64,000 bases of DNA from Mesostigma viride (Eukaryota > Streptophyta > Mesostigmatophyceae > Mesostigmatales > Mesostigmataceae). The stretch covers positions 1,298,604 through 1,362,603 of the forward strand of contig RPFO01000016.1 of the NCBI GenBank assembly GCA_009746045.1, written 5' to 3'. The notes below the pieces were generated by a model that had not been told where the DNA came from, ran no database searches, and was given only the letters and a program-made list of their open reading frames with translations. Shown piece by piece: positions 22,261 to 39,405 of this stretch. Made by a program: the position numbers and the translations under genes. The number at the start of each line of letters is the position of its first letter. Position 1 is the first letter of the stretch.

Positions 22261-23224
22261 TTCAAGAGTGGGCGGGAAGACGGTGGTATAATTGGGTGGG
22301 TAGGGACGGAGTGGATGGATGATTGGGGGGGTTGGATGCAGGTGGGACTCAAGTTAGTGTTAAGTCCAATGTTGCCTATAGCATCAACAAAAATAAGCGA
22401 GAAAGCAGCCTAAATTCAAGGAGCCTACTTCTTGTAACATGTGCCAAACTGCAATTAATGGTTGCAGGCTCACAAGCTGCCAGATTCATAACGCACATGG
22501 AATGAATTGCATGGTTACAGGACAAGCGTGTGGTTGGAAATCTTACAATGCCTGGCGACGTCTCTTTCATGTGCCCACTGAGAACCGCTGTTCTTCGACA
22601 CAAGAAGGCTTTGGCAAGCAACGAGCTTCGGCCAGGGCCTTCATTTCAAGGAACCGTGTGTGAAGCAATAACTCAGGATTTACAAACAGAAACTATACCT
22701 AACTTTGCGACCTTCATGCAGTATGTCATGTGCATGGCTATGTAGTATGTGTCAACAATCACAACGAAAACGTGCGAAATTGCAAACATTGCCATGGAAG
22801 GGCAGGAGCCACGCACGCAGCAAATTAAAAAGGTTCGTGAACCAGATTGTCGGGCATAAAGACAGCAAAGTCTGGCCAGCAATAATGCAGTGCGATGCGA
22901 GACAAACTCGGTAAATATGGGCAGGCAGGCGCAGCTCGTCCTCAGCAGTGCTATCTAACGTGACGGCGCCTTATTTCCGCGTGCACGGTGCCGAACATGG
23001 CACTGGCCTGATTCCAGTTGCAGCAACGCCAGATGCCTTCCCGTCATAGAGCAGAGGCTTCACGTACGTCGCCATCGTTGGCTACCAATCGCTATGCTTC
23101 CCGTGATAATGCACTCCGCGTCCGAACAAAATGTCGAGAAAGCAAACAATCTACACGCGAGAGAACTGGGCTGATAGCTTTTCAGTACTGGTTTTACCGT
23201 GCCTTCAAATTCCATTAGCTTACT
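22261..23224. other. No gene seen
   Basis: Single-copy sequence with short unconvincing ORFs on both strands. I find no motif. Confidence 0.4.
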
Positions 23225-23800
23225 TAACCATGGCTGACTAATTTTAGCTAATTTACAGGTATTTGTACCACTGGCCGCACCGCCCGCATGCATGGACGAG
23301 TCTCGAAGACGTAAGGGCATTACGTCGGAGTTTACGTACAGATCTGTAATAAAAAAACAGATCTGCATATACGCCTAGCCATCTGTATTTTTCGGGCCCT
23401 AACTTTACAGATCTGTCAAAAGCTCAGCAGGTGCGCAGCCAACAAGATGCCACCATTTTAAGCACCATTTATTTAGGCAGCCTGCACACATAACAAAAAA
23501 AAACGTGCCGGCATCCTCACGCCGCGCTATTGTACACAGTGTACAGCAGCAGACTTGCCCAGTTGCCTGGCCCTTGTCACCGGGGAGGCATGCGCATCAT
23601 GCCACGTGGCGCCGCATCTTGCCACGTAGCGCCGCGCTATTGGGGGCCAGTAATCAGGGGCCACCGCCGCCGACCTTCGTTTTGCTCGCCAGCCCCTATA
23701 TCCAAATAGGGGCCGGCGCGTTCCGCAGCAGTCAGGCCCTGGGACGGGCCCCTATTACCCAGGAAATTTTGCCTGGAGATGTCACCCCTCCTCTCCGGAC
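23225..23800 (-). repeat. Right member of the inverted repeat pair
   Basis: Inverted copy of blocks of 17676-18395. The best preserved block, around 23290-23425, contains ACAGATCTGTAA and CATCTGTATTTTTCGGGCCC. The outer end contains GATGTCACCCCTCCT, matching AGGAGGGGTGACAT on the left side. Confidence 0.65.
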
Positions 23801-23965
23801 TCCGGCGCTCTCGGTCATCATGCGCGGAGGACGGATCTCGGCACGGATGGCGGGCAAATCCCCGAAACTGCGGAATTAAGGGGCGGCCGCGGGGCGTTAC
23901 GTGTACGAAACACGGTTGAGTTGGTTCCGTGGATGTAATCAGTTGTCCACTTATGTTGTTGTTGA

Positions 23966-24450
23966 CTTGTTGTTGTTGTTGCCCACGCCGCACTTGTCCA
24001 TGCGGCCCTCGTGACTACAAGTCGGCCCTCGTGACCACTAAAGCGCTGGTCCCACTCGGGTCCAGTGATACAAGCTACACATGGGCAACAGAGATTTGGA
24101 AACAGTTACACCTTGTTAAGTACCTACATACAGTGTACAACCGGTGAGGTGGTGACCACTGCACCGGTGGGGCGTGGATAGCTGTCCCCGAGACCCCGAC
24201 GGCCAGGATTCGCCCATGAGTAGTTCAGTGTACCTAGTTGGCATTGCTGGAGGCCGCAGTATAATGGCTACAGTAATAAGCTTCTTTGTTTCTTGTACGT
24301 TTGTGATGGCATGCTGTACGGTATGCTGTACTGCACAAAACACAGCATGCTGTAGCATGCTGTATGGCATGCTGTGTTTTGGCCCTCGCCCCTCGGCCGT
24401 TTCCAAATCTCTGCTGCCCATGTGCGGCGTGGGCAACAACAACAAGAACA
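23966..24450. repeat. Inverted-repeat element with (TTG)nCCCACGCCGCAC ends
   Basis: The left arm, about 23966-23992, reads CTTGTTGTTGTTG then CCCACGCCGCAC. The right arm, about 24421-24446, is its reverse complement. Inner blocks (GGGCAACAGAGATTTGGAAAC near 24085, and its inverse near 24400) are also inverted. The unit, just under 0.5 kb, resembles a MITE. Similar (TTG)nCCCACGACGCAC motifs end the long TTG array near 56 kb. Confidence 0.65.
24336..24381. repeat. Perfect 15-bp-arm hairpin
   Basis: CAAAACACAGCATGC (24336-24350) and GCATGCTGTGTTTTG (24367-24381) are exact reverse complements around a 16-base loop that itself repeats GCATGCTGTA. Confidence 0.85.
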
Positions 24451-25058
24451 ACAGCACACAGTACACTAGTGTGTAATTAAGCGCTGAACCAAGGCTGAAC
24501 AGTGAACAGATGCATCAGCTGGTGGCAGGCACTGCCAGCCCGCCAGCGTAAGGGTGAAAGTTACGACTGTCGCCACATGAAACGCCAGCATGTTCAAGAA
24601 GTGCTAGCAGGTCCGACGTTGCTAGAAGGTCCGACGTTGTAACTACAGCAGCAAGATTAGTTAGTTAGTTAGTTGAATCCCAAGCCAGTAGCAAGATTAG
24701 TACACAGTTAACGAAGCATGGGCACTGGACTGTGGAAAGTACAAGGCGGGGACTGGGTGATACGAAGATCTAAGCAAAGGATACTACTGGCGATTTTCGC
24801 CATTAGTACAACTGGCGATTTTCGCTGAGCGCGGCGCGGCGCGACATGTTCTTGCTGACATCCCCCCGGAATCCGCGGCGCCGTACCACGCGCTCGTTAT
24901 TTCGTATTCCCGAACAAGTGACAGCCGGGGGCTATCCCGCCCGGTCCCCACCCCCGGGAAGAGAATTGTGCACCCCTTCGGCGTTGAAGGACGCTCTGTC
25001 CCTCTGGCTTTTCCCTCGCCTGGTTGTCCCCCATAGCCAGGTTGCTCTCGGGTCTAGA
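24451..25058 (+). other. Upstream region of the ATP synthase beta gene
   Basis: The promoter and 5' UTR of the downstream gene must lie here. The frame of the beta subunit stays open upstream to 24846, where another ATG occurs, but that extension begins with sequence unlike a mitochondrial presequence. No TATA box can be assigned. Confidence 0.4.
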
Positions 25059-30874
<5,816 letters not shown>

Positions 30875-31928
30875 AGATGTGACGGGCCGTGATGGTGGGG
30901 TCGTGGCGGTGGGGGCCACAATGGTGGCCATGATGTGCCAAGGTGATCCAAGATGGGCGGAGATGGGCCATGGTTTTTGGACCATGATGGTGGGTCATGG
31001 TGGTGGGACTGTGGTGGTTGCCATTGCGCTCACTCTGTCCAGGAGGCTCGCCGAGGGGTTGTTGGTCTCTTTGCCCTAGAGGCATGCCGAGGGGGTGGTG
31101 GTGGCGGTGGTGGAGCTCCCACTCATGGGAGTGTGAGGTTACAGTTCCCTGGTGGGGCAGTTAGCATGCCCGAGTGGGGGTTGTAGATTTCACTCTTCGC
31201 ATAGTGTGAGTCGGTGCTAGAAGTACGTGTTGCTCTCACGGGGCTGTGAGTGGTGGACGCATCAGTGGGCCTGATTGGGCTGTGATGGGTGGTCGGTTTG
31301 GGCTGCCAGTCAGATTCCTGTACCCATTGTCGCTTCCGAGGTGCCTCGTGGGGAGGGGCAGTGCTTGGGGTCCCAGCAGGGGGGTGAGCCATGTCATCGT
31401 TTAGCTACTGCGAATGCAGCTCGATACCTTCGTTCTCTTTAGTCTCTGTTTCGTGTTCTTGATAGCTGCAGCGGCTCGCGGGCCTTGATGAAAAGGCTGC
31501 TTGCGCGCGCTGCAGGACCATTCGTGCGGACATCTGCCAAGGTGGCGGTCATGGAGTGAGGCAGAGGCCACATCGGAGTTGGCTGAGGTGGCGTGGTGAA
31601 CCATTGAGGGTACTGGCCCCAGTCAGACTTCCTTAGCCCTTCTTGCCTGTCTGCCTCCTTGGAATAAGCCCATCCATGGATGGACAACTTGTACCTGCAG
31701 TAGTTACCCATGATTGATACCACCAGCCTGGGTTGGTCTTGGTTGCCGAAGCTAGACGTTATTCCTTCCAAGGCTGCAGTACTCTGAGACTTGCTGTTGT
31801 AAAAACTCTGTCATTCCCCAGGTTTGCGGATGCAGCCGGCAAACTGCTGTGGTTTGCAAATGTGAGTTTTGCGTTGCTCATATATTTTATAACGTGAATA
31901 TCACAGTTTCCCTGCAATCTTGCTCGCA
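30875..31928. other. Downstream of ATP2; no gene recognised
   Basis: The 3' UTR of ATP2 starts here. The first 300 bases are GT-rich with many ATGG/GGTGG units. A minus-strand frame at 31439-31771 is open for 110 codons, but it has no recognisable domain and no visible splice context, so I do not call it. Confidence 0.4.
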
Positions 31929-32194
31929 TTAAATTAAATTAAATTAAATTAAATTATAACATGCCTCCGTGGGGAGGTCATGTAGCACATATTTCATGAT
32001 GGATGGGGTGGAGGGAAGCCGCGTGATCGAACTATCCTAACTCTATCTAGAAAATCCTACCTACACTACTCATCAAAACGCCTCCTCCGCGTGGGGGGAG
32101 GTGGCTTGCCCACAGGGTCGGGCGTGTGCGCCTTGACAATCTTCTTCCACCGCGTCTTGTCCTGCATGACAGTCCAAAGACGGGAGAGAGAGTG
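31929..32194 (-). mobile_element. LINE 3' end, very 5' truncated
   Basis: Minus-strand copy with a (TTTAA)n tail at 31929-31955, the hairpin at 31964-31977 (CCTCC/GGAGG stem), a 3' UTR of about 130 bases and the last 30-odd codons of the RT polyprotein (KPPPPRGGGVLMS/RRRRFDE region). It is cut at the GAGAGAGAGTGG site, where the tail of the next copy starts. Confidence 0.85.
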
Positions 32195-32695
32195 GATTAA
32201 ATTAAATTAAATTAAATTATAGCATGCCTCCGTGGGGAGGTCATGTAGCACATATTTCATGATGGATGGGGTGGAGGAAGCCGCGTGATCGAACGATCCT
32301 AATTCTATCTAGAAAATCCTAACTACACTACTCATCAAAACGCCTCCTCCGCTTGGGGGGAGGTGGCTTGCCCACAGGGTCGGGCGTGTGCGCCTTGACA
32401 ATCTTCTTCCACCTCGTCTTGTCCTGCATGGCAGTCCAAAGACGGGAGAGAGAGTGGATGCGGTGCTCAAACTGGGCTGGGACCACTAGGTCGTCCAGCA
32501 ACATCTGAACGTAGTTGGTGACAGGTTTCCCTACCCTTTTGGGAATGTCCGCGGGGCCAGGCCAGGTCAGAATGTGCCGCCCTGGCTGTCCAAGCCGCTG
32601 GGGGCCGGCCAGACCAAGGGTGGTGTCGACCTGGCTGGTGCGGGCAAGGTGTCCTACAAATGCTATCCTACGCTGCCTAATCTCGTCCGAAACAC
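32195..32695 (-). mobile_element. LINE 3' end, second head-to-tail copy
   Basis: It begins with its own (TTTAA)n tail and hairpin (32227-32240), then carries the 3' UTR and the frame at 32328-32699, which encodes ISDEIRQRRIAFVGHLARTS, then GRHILTWPGP and ends KRRRRFDE. It is the C-terminal part of the LINE RT protein, 5' truncated. Confidence 0.85.
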
Positions 32696-32946
32696 GCATG
32701 CGCCCTCTGATTCATGCGAGTGTCATTATGGGGTAATCAACGATGTTTCCACTGATGGACTTGAAATGGATTGTACCACAGGATTCGCTCTGGTTAGCCA
32801 GAATATCAAGTTGGGGTGCAAACAGTGCATGCCTGAAACATCTGGAAGATGCATGGACCAAGGGCTAGCTCGATCAAGCCTGTGATTAGCTGTTCTGCGC
32901 GATTTTGTCGAGTTCAATCAGGATTATCCATTGTTGGTCAGGGGAT
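32696..32946. other. No feature seen between LINE copies
   Basis: About 250 bases of single-copy sequence, without a recognised ORF. Confidence 0.4.
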
Positions 32947-34540
32947 TAAAAAAAATTAAATTAAATTATAACATGTCTCCGTTGGGAGATCATGTAGCAC
33001 ATATTCCAGGTTGGATGGGTGGTGTGGAGGAAGCCGCGTAATCGAACTAACCTAACTCTAAGCTATATCTAGTCTAGAAAAGCCTATCTACGCTACTCAT
33101 CAAAACGGCTCCTCCGTTTGGGGGGAGGCGGCTTGCCCACAGGGGCTGGCGTGTCAGTGCGCCTTGACAATCTTCTTCCACCGCGTCTTGTCCTGCATGG
33201 CAGTCCAAAGACGGGAGAGAGAGTGGATGCGGTACTCAAACTGGGCTGGGACCACAAGGTCGTCCAGCAACATCTGGGTATAGGTCATGGCATGTTTCCC
33301 TACCTTTTTAGGAATGTTCTTGGGGCCAGGCCAGGTCAAAATGTGCCGCCCCGGTTGGCCGAGCCGCTGGGGACCGGCCAGACCAAGGGCGGTGTCGACC
33401 TGGCTGGTGCGAGCAAGATGTCCTACAAATGCTATCCTACGCTGTCTAATCTCGTCCGAAATACGCGGCATACCGTGATACAAAGACTCTAAGGACCTAC
33501 GCTGAGAAAACCCGACATTCAGGACCTGTCGGAGCATCCGGGTTACCGTGCCGTCTAGCTTGGCTGCCAGTGTTGCCGTGAGTGTCCACGCCTCGGCGCC
33601 ATACGTGAGCACCGTGAGGACGAGGACCTTGAAGAGCATGCGCTTGCGGTGCTCGTCCAGGCCCTTGGAGCGCCAGTAGGTGTTGAGCGAACGGAGCTTG
33701 GCCCAGGAAAGGCCGATGCGGGTGTCCACATCGTCGGCAGTGTCCGGAAGCCAACTCCCCAACAGCTTGAAGCGGTCGCGGAGTGGGACCTCCGTCCCGT
33801 CTAGCAGGCGCGGCAGCGGTGGGCGACTGGAGGCCCCAATCACCATCGCCTCAGTTTTGACACTAATCTCCAACCCCACCGCCCTCGCCTCCAGGCCCAG
33901 ACAGTCCAGCCAGGTCTGAATGTGCTCGGGGCGCGCGATGAGGGTGGTGTCGTCCGCATAAATCAGGTCAGCCAGGCGGTAACCCGTGCTAACCCCGCCG
34001 TGCCCACGCTCGTTAAGGATGTCCAAGCCTGGCTCGAACCCCTTAAGAGCAGTAAAGCGCGCACGTGCCTGGCGCATGACGTGGTCCACGACAATATGAA
34101 CAGGTATGGAGACAGGACACAACCTTGCCACACCCCGTGGTGAAGGGGGAATGGTGGGGTGGTGCCTTCCGCAGTCCGCACTACTGCCTGTGAGCCCTCA
34201 TACAGTCGGCGAATGGCAGCAATAAACGCTGGTGGCACGCGGTCCAGAGCTAGGATGGCCCAAAGAGCCTCCCAGAGGACCGTGTCAAAGGCCTTGATAT
34301 AGTCAACAAAAATGAGGACCAGCGGCAAACTGTCAGGGGGAAGGCGACGCACCTCCTCCATCAACCGGCGCGCGACAAACACAGCCATGACAGTGTTACG
34401 ACCACTACGGAAACCCATCTGAGACTCACCCAGGTGTGGGTCCAGCGCGGCGCGGAGCCTGTGCAGCATCATGCGCATGAAGACCTTCAGCGCGGCGCTC
34501 TGGAGGCAGACACCCCGGTAGTTACCGGGGTCAGCAGCCG
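32947..34540 (-). pseudogene. Best-preserved LINE RT copy (one frameshift)
   Basis: Two overlapping minus-strand frames form one RT. 34478-33963 encodes MGFRSGRNTVMAV, LIFVDYIKAFDTV (first catalytic Asp) and WQGCVLSPYLFI. 34131-33154 encodes LADLIYADDTTLI (the catalytic YADD, near 33948), LLGSWL and VLTVLTYGAEAW, then a C-terminal region with ISDEIRQRRIAFVGHLARTS. A one-base deletion near 34095 (CATATTG where other copies have CATTATTG) separates the frames. The terminal residues run past 33154, and the 3' UTR, hairpin (32976-32989) and AATTAAATT tail end the element at 32947. No endonuclease domain lies in the preserved part; the 5' end is truncated. RT of this type copies element RNA at the nicked target. 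Confidence 0.88.
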
Positions 34541-34629
34541 GGGTCAGGGGATCTCATGCTATTGATCTCAGGTCCGGTCCGCGCACTGCATGTGCTTGCA
34601 GATCGATTAGTTGCACGAATAGTGTCTCA
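34541..34629. other. Short spacer
   Basis: No feature seen between the LINE and the hAT-like element. Confidence 0.4.
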
Positions 34630-34636
34630 CTTAGCC

Positions 34637-36061
34637 CAGGGGGGGTGTCCGAAACAAAATATCAGACACATACGCTGAAAATTTCCAAAAGTTGGCCCTT
34701 GGACCCTACCTACCTAGCAAAACCCTGAGGTCCCCGCAAGGGTTATAGGGGTCGACCTAGGGAGCAAAATGATCAGCTCCGCGAGCTCTACCGTTTGAGC
34801 ATATTGGTGTATGGGAAAATTCCGGTTTTCTAAAATGGGTCATTGGCCGGCGCGACGCGATACTGGCACGGCTCGGCGCTGGATAACCGAAGCCTTGTAG
34901 TGGTGGCAGACGGCAGCATACTTCCGTGCCTAGGGGCAGCACCATCTTGCGGGCAACGCCCCCCCCTCTATGGTCCCTGCCAAAATTTTGACTGCAGATT
35001 TGGGTTCAGCTCTCCAAGTGCTGTCAGTTTGTCCGTCAAACCGTTTCAAAATTCCGACCATACAGGGAGCAGGAGGGGGGACATCCAGCCAAAACAGCAC
35101 ACTCACTCGTGTGTCCGGCGCGGCCGCACCTCCAAACGTGGAGCGGACTCCAAAAATGTGTCCGGCGGCAGAATTTTTGCGACGGAGTGTACTCCAGTCG
35201 AAAATTTTAGGGCGGCGCGAAGAAAAAGTTTGTGGAGCTAACTCCTTTTGGCGGTCCGGCGCCTGGTTTTAGGAAAGGAGTGCGCTAGTGCGCTCTGGTG
35301 ATCCCGCTAGCTCGGTCAGGCGTTTGATTTTAAAGTGCAGGTGTCCGCTTCGGCCCTGCTGTACTTACAACTTACGCTGAGAACTTACCAAGTATTGGTT
35401 GATTCTAGGAATACGTATCGACTTTCAGGCAGGTGTCAGGTTGTTGTTGTTGATTCTGACACCGGACCTGGCGTCAGGCAATAGGCATCGAATTTCCGCC
35501 GGCTTGACGTCATTCTTCTACTTGGAGAATATGCTAGTACTATCGCTTACTAAGAGCTTCTACTAAGAGATTCTACAAAAAGTGCCACGTGTCGTACAAG
35601 CCACGTAGCACGTAGCACACTCCCAAGTCGGTCCGGCGCAGCTTTTTGACAGACTGAGTGCACTCCAGCACTTTTCACTTTGGCTGGCGCCGGGCGGCGC
35701 GGTAGGCCAAACTCTGGAGTACGCTCCTGTACGATTTTAGGGGGGGATGTCCCCCCTCCTCAGGGAGCTAGGGACAAGATAACGGCAGGCTCGAGCTACC
35801 ATGGTCTGGATTCTCCCGATTTCTGGCCTGCGCTGGTTGTCTCCTCAGTTGATACAGGGAGCTAGCAGAAATCCAAGTGTTTTGTTGTAAAAAACCCATA
35901 TCGGCCCGGCACCCTACCTACCTACCGGTTTTTGAGGCTCTGTAACTTCTAACCTAGAGACCCCCTGGGGTTGCGACCAGTGGAAAACATGCTCAAGTTT
36001 TCGCGAGATCTACTCGAATCCAGCGTCGTGTAAATTTTCTTGTTTTTGGACACCCCCCCTG
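34637..36061. mobile_element. hAT-like non-autonomous DNA transposon (about 1.43 kb)
   Basis: The terminal inverted repeats are CAGGGGGGGTGTCC (34637) and GGACACCCCCCCTG (ending 36061). They are flanked by CTTAGCC on both sides (34630-34636 and 36062-36068), extendable to 8 bases depending on where the terminal C is placed. CAGGG termini and an 8-bp target duplication are typical of hAT. No transposase ORF is present. A PLE fragment is nested at 35772-35854. Confidence 0.75.
35772..35854 (+). mobile_element. 83-bp PLE 3' end flanked by an 11-bp duplication
   Basis: The direct repeat CAGGGAGCTAG occurs at 35761-35771 and 35855-35865. Between them is the terminal part of the PLE family, ending GGTTGTCTCCTCAGTTGATA. 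It is nested in the hAT-like element and so is younger. Confidence 0.85.
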
Positions 36062-37458
36062 CTTAGCCCGCTGTTTTTTACTTGACGCGATGACTCACTT
36101 AATTGGAATAGCTGTCTCACGGAATAGTATCAAGGAGACAACCAGCCGAGCGCAGGCCAGAAATCGGGAGAATCCGGACCATGGTAGCTCGAGCCTGCCG
36201 TTATCTTGTCCGCGTGTTCGAGTCGTTCAGGATGATGAAGATGTCAAGATGAATGGTGATGGAAATGTGTATCCTAATTGTGCATTGAAATTATGGCTGG
36301 CTTACGTGTAGAGCGACTAGATGACCTAGACGGTGGGGCCGGAAACAGCATGCTTGATCAGGGCTTGTGTTTCTAGCCTAACTGGCCGGGAGTGTCTAGT
36401 GGTGAGCACCATTGCTGCGATTGCTCTCCCACCATTTACGAGGAAATACCCGCAAATGGAAAACCACTGAAAAGGTCTAGCTAGTCAGTCATCACGTTAG
36501 CCATGCCATGATTGCAAACGTCCAAGAACTGCACACGGTGCAAAGGCAAAAAGCCGGAGGACAGCACTTTCAAATGTGCGGCGGGAACCAAAAGCTCGCG
36601 TATGCCAGAAAACATCGTGTTGCTGCAGCGACGCGACGATGTGGACAACGAATCCAGTGCCAAGCTCGGAACGGCCGCAAAGGAGATCTGGCATCACAGG
36701 GTTCAGATGTGCGGAGATACTATGCGATCCAGCCGGTCCACGACCTGTTTGTAGAGCTTGTGCCAAGGGGCAGCACCCGGAACAGATGTGGGTGACGTCG
36801 CAAAAAACACCGAGCTTGACGGAGCATAATGTCTTGGGCATAGTCTTTGACCAATAAACGATGCAAGAGTTCAACAAGAGGCGTGATGAAATCCACACGA
36901 TAAGAACAAAGACGTGAAAAACGATGTAACTGAGAAAGAACAACACCATATTTTGCTGTGTGGGAAAGGAGACTGTGAATATCGGGGTAACGAATAAAAG
37001 GAATTTGCTGGTATTTAGGATCCTTGCGCTTATCATAGACAGCCGCGTACGCCAGCCCTTCTTGTCATGGGTAATGTTAAGATCGAGGTAATTGCAATGA
37101 GTATCCTCCGACGTGAGCTTTAATGTGAGGGACGCTTGCGGGTAGATGCCAGGCAGACCAGCGGTGATGTACAAATGGGTTGCGAAATCAGGGTTGTCGA
37201 AAGCAATGACATCATCAATGTATCGACATGTGTGGCAATGAGATTCTCCATGAATGCAAGCTCATAAGTGTATAGATAGAGGTTTGCAAGGAGCCCGGCA
37301 TGTACCACGAGCCACGAGCCACGAGGTAGCCATGGCTGACGGCGGAGCTCATAACTTTCACGTTTGAGCACCGAATTTAGCCGTGAATATCACAATCGAT
37401 GCGTCTTCCTACGACGCACATGCTGATGTAATTTTCCGAAGCCATTACGCAATATACG

Positions 37459-38858
37459 ATGAGCAAACGCCTCTCAACGCAACGCAGCCTGGCGGCTGCG
37501 CTCGGCAATGATAATACGTCTGCAGCTTCGGCTGCAGCTTCGCCCACCGGCCCAGATGGCAACGGTGACACTAGTCGTGCACTGGTGCTCGCCCAGCCTC
37601 CCGGGCTTGCCTCGCCATCTGCCTCGCCTGACCCCAAGCGCAGTCGCTCTGCTGAGCCGCCCTGGGAAGAGACCTCCTTTGACGTCAACAGCTCCGGCTT
37701 CTGGCAACGCAGCCCCAGTTGGTTCATGGACGACGTGTTTTCCGGCAATCACGCCTCGCTTCTGAACCCTGTGCGTGTACCTCACGTCCCACAACCGCGG
37801 CCGCTGGCCTGGTAATGGCCAGCTTGTCGACCCCGCCGAGGCTCTCCCAGTCCTTCCCCGCATGAGTCGCCCCAAGCTTCAACGCTTCGCCCTCTGCTCC
37901 CTTGTTGGACGCTCCGAATCCGCGATCTGGGCTTCCCCCCCGCCCCCCCCACCTTCCCGGCCACCGAAGCCACCATCCGCACCCTCCTCAAGGAAGCTTT
38001 CGAGCAGCACGTGACCCCTCTTGCCGCAGATGTGGCGGCACTTGGCGGCACGCTGGCTGCTGAGCTTCCCACCATCCCCACCGCCACCGCCACCCTCCTC
38101 GCCTCCACCCCCCCCCCCCTCCGCCTCCACCGACTCCATCACCGCCCATGCAGCTCCGCGACATCGACCAGCGCCTCAAGGATAATGCAATCGCTATCGA
38201 GGTCTTGCAGAACACAGCAGGCCTCACCGCCCAGGCAGTGAAGGACATTGCCGCCATGCCAGCCCCGGCTGGCCTGGCCGGCGATGCTCCTCCCATCACG
38301 ACCTGGGCGGACATGCTTAAGCAACATACCACTGACCTCCACCACCTCCGCCGTCGCAGCGGCAGCTCCAGCGGCAGACGCTTGACCTCCGCGAGGAGGC
38401 CGAGCTCGCCAAGCGCAGCCTCAACGTCATTGTCAAGAATCTCAAGATGGAGGAAGGTGAGAATTCCGAGAAGCTTGCGCGTGCTTTTGAGAGAGAAATC
38501 CTTGATCGCATGGGCCTTACTGGTGAGATCGAGCTGGCCGCCCACCGCCTTCGATCCCCGCGCGCGGGGTAAGGCCGGGCCGCCCCCGCTCCTTCTCACC
38601 TTTAAGACCCCGGCGGACAAGATTTCTTTTCTCAGACGCCGCAAGCGGCTCGAGAAGACTCTCTTCACCCTTGACGACGACTTGACCCTGGCACAGCAAC
38701 AACGGCGACGGGAGCTATGGCCGACCTACCTCCAGCTCCGGCAGACCAAGGCGGGCCAGCCGGTGTACTGGAAGGGGGCGGCCATCTACGTCGGCCACAA
38801 GCCCTGGCAAGCGACCCCCTCGACCACCGCGGCCCCAGCAACTCCAGCCCCAGCCTAG
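37459..38858 (+). pseudogene. ORF1 protein of the ORF1-only element, copy 1 (frameshifted)
   Basis: ATG 37459 begins MSKRLSTQRSLAAALGN, a Ser/Ala/Pro-rich N-terminus. After a shift, 38148 onwards encodes RDIDQRLKDNAIAIEVLQNT and ITTWADMLKQHT, a helical region. The last third encodes SFLRRRKRLEKT, TLDDDLTLAQQQRRREL, WPTYLQLRQ and VYWKGAAIYVGH, ending at the TAG near 38858. The RRRKRL plus DDLT and LW pattern is that of the C-terminal domain of LINE ORF1 proteins. Comparison with copy 2 shows at least three frame breaks, so no complete protein is made from this copy. Confidence 0.78.
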
Positions 38859-39287
38859 GGGAATACAGCAGTAGTGTAGACTAGTTAGACAGTGGCCTTG
38901 TACATGCCCGCCTACTATGTACAGGCACTATACCAGCTTAGGCCTAGCCTTTTTAGTCATGTACATGTGTGCCTATGATGTGCCACACTCCAGACGATGC
39001 CTAGCCTTATTTAGTAATGTTGTGCCCATGCAGGGAGTCACTCTCTGCTGAGAAGCCATGCCATAGCTCTTGTATAGCCATGATGATCTTCCCCCTCAGG
39101 CCCTCACAGGCATGCTCCCCCCTTACCCGGGCATAGCGTGATAGACCATGAGGGTGCGGGTGCCCTGGTGCACCTAGAGCAAGTGTTGTTTACATTCCCA
39201 CCCTTGCAGGAAGTAGCTTAGAATGTATTATAGGCTCATATGCCCCTTCTCAGGGCTATGTGCTACATATACTCCCAACGGAGTTAT

Positions 39288-39405
39288 TGAATTGAATTGA
39301 ATTGTAACATAACTCCGTTGGGAGTATATGTAGCACATAGCCCTTGAGAGGGGGCATATGGCCTATCATACATCCTAAGCTGCTTCCTGCAAGGGTAGGG
39401 ATGTA
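39288..39405 (-). mobile_element. 118-bp inverted ORF1-family 3' end, nested
   Basis: The direct repeat AACGGAGTTAT occurs at 39277-39287 and 39406-39416. Between them lies an inverted 3' end with an (AATTC)n tail, the hairpin (39312-39325) and about 90 bases of the ORF1-family 3' UTR. It landed inside the hairpin/tail of its own family. Confidence 0.88.

Noticed and set aside
24846-25058. Upstream ATG of ATP2, adding 71 residues
   Set aside because: The extension is Pro/Arg-rich and unlike a presequence, whereas ATG 25059 starts a typical one. Transcript 5' ends would decide.
36512-36754. Plus-strand ORF with CTRCKGKKPED, zinc-finger-like
   Set aside because: It lies antisense in the noncoding 3' part of the PLE family; the other copies (60840, 61490) break the frame and lose the cysteines.
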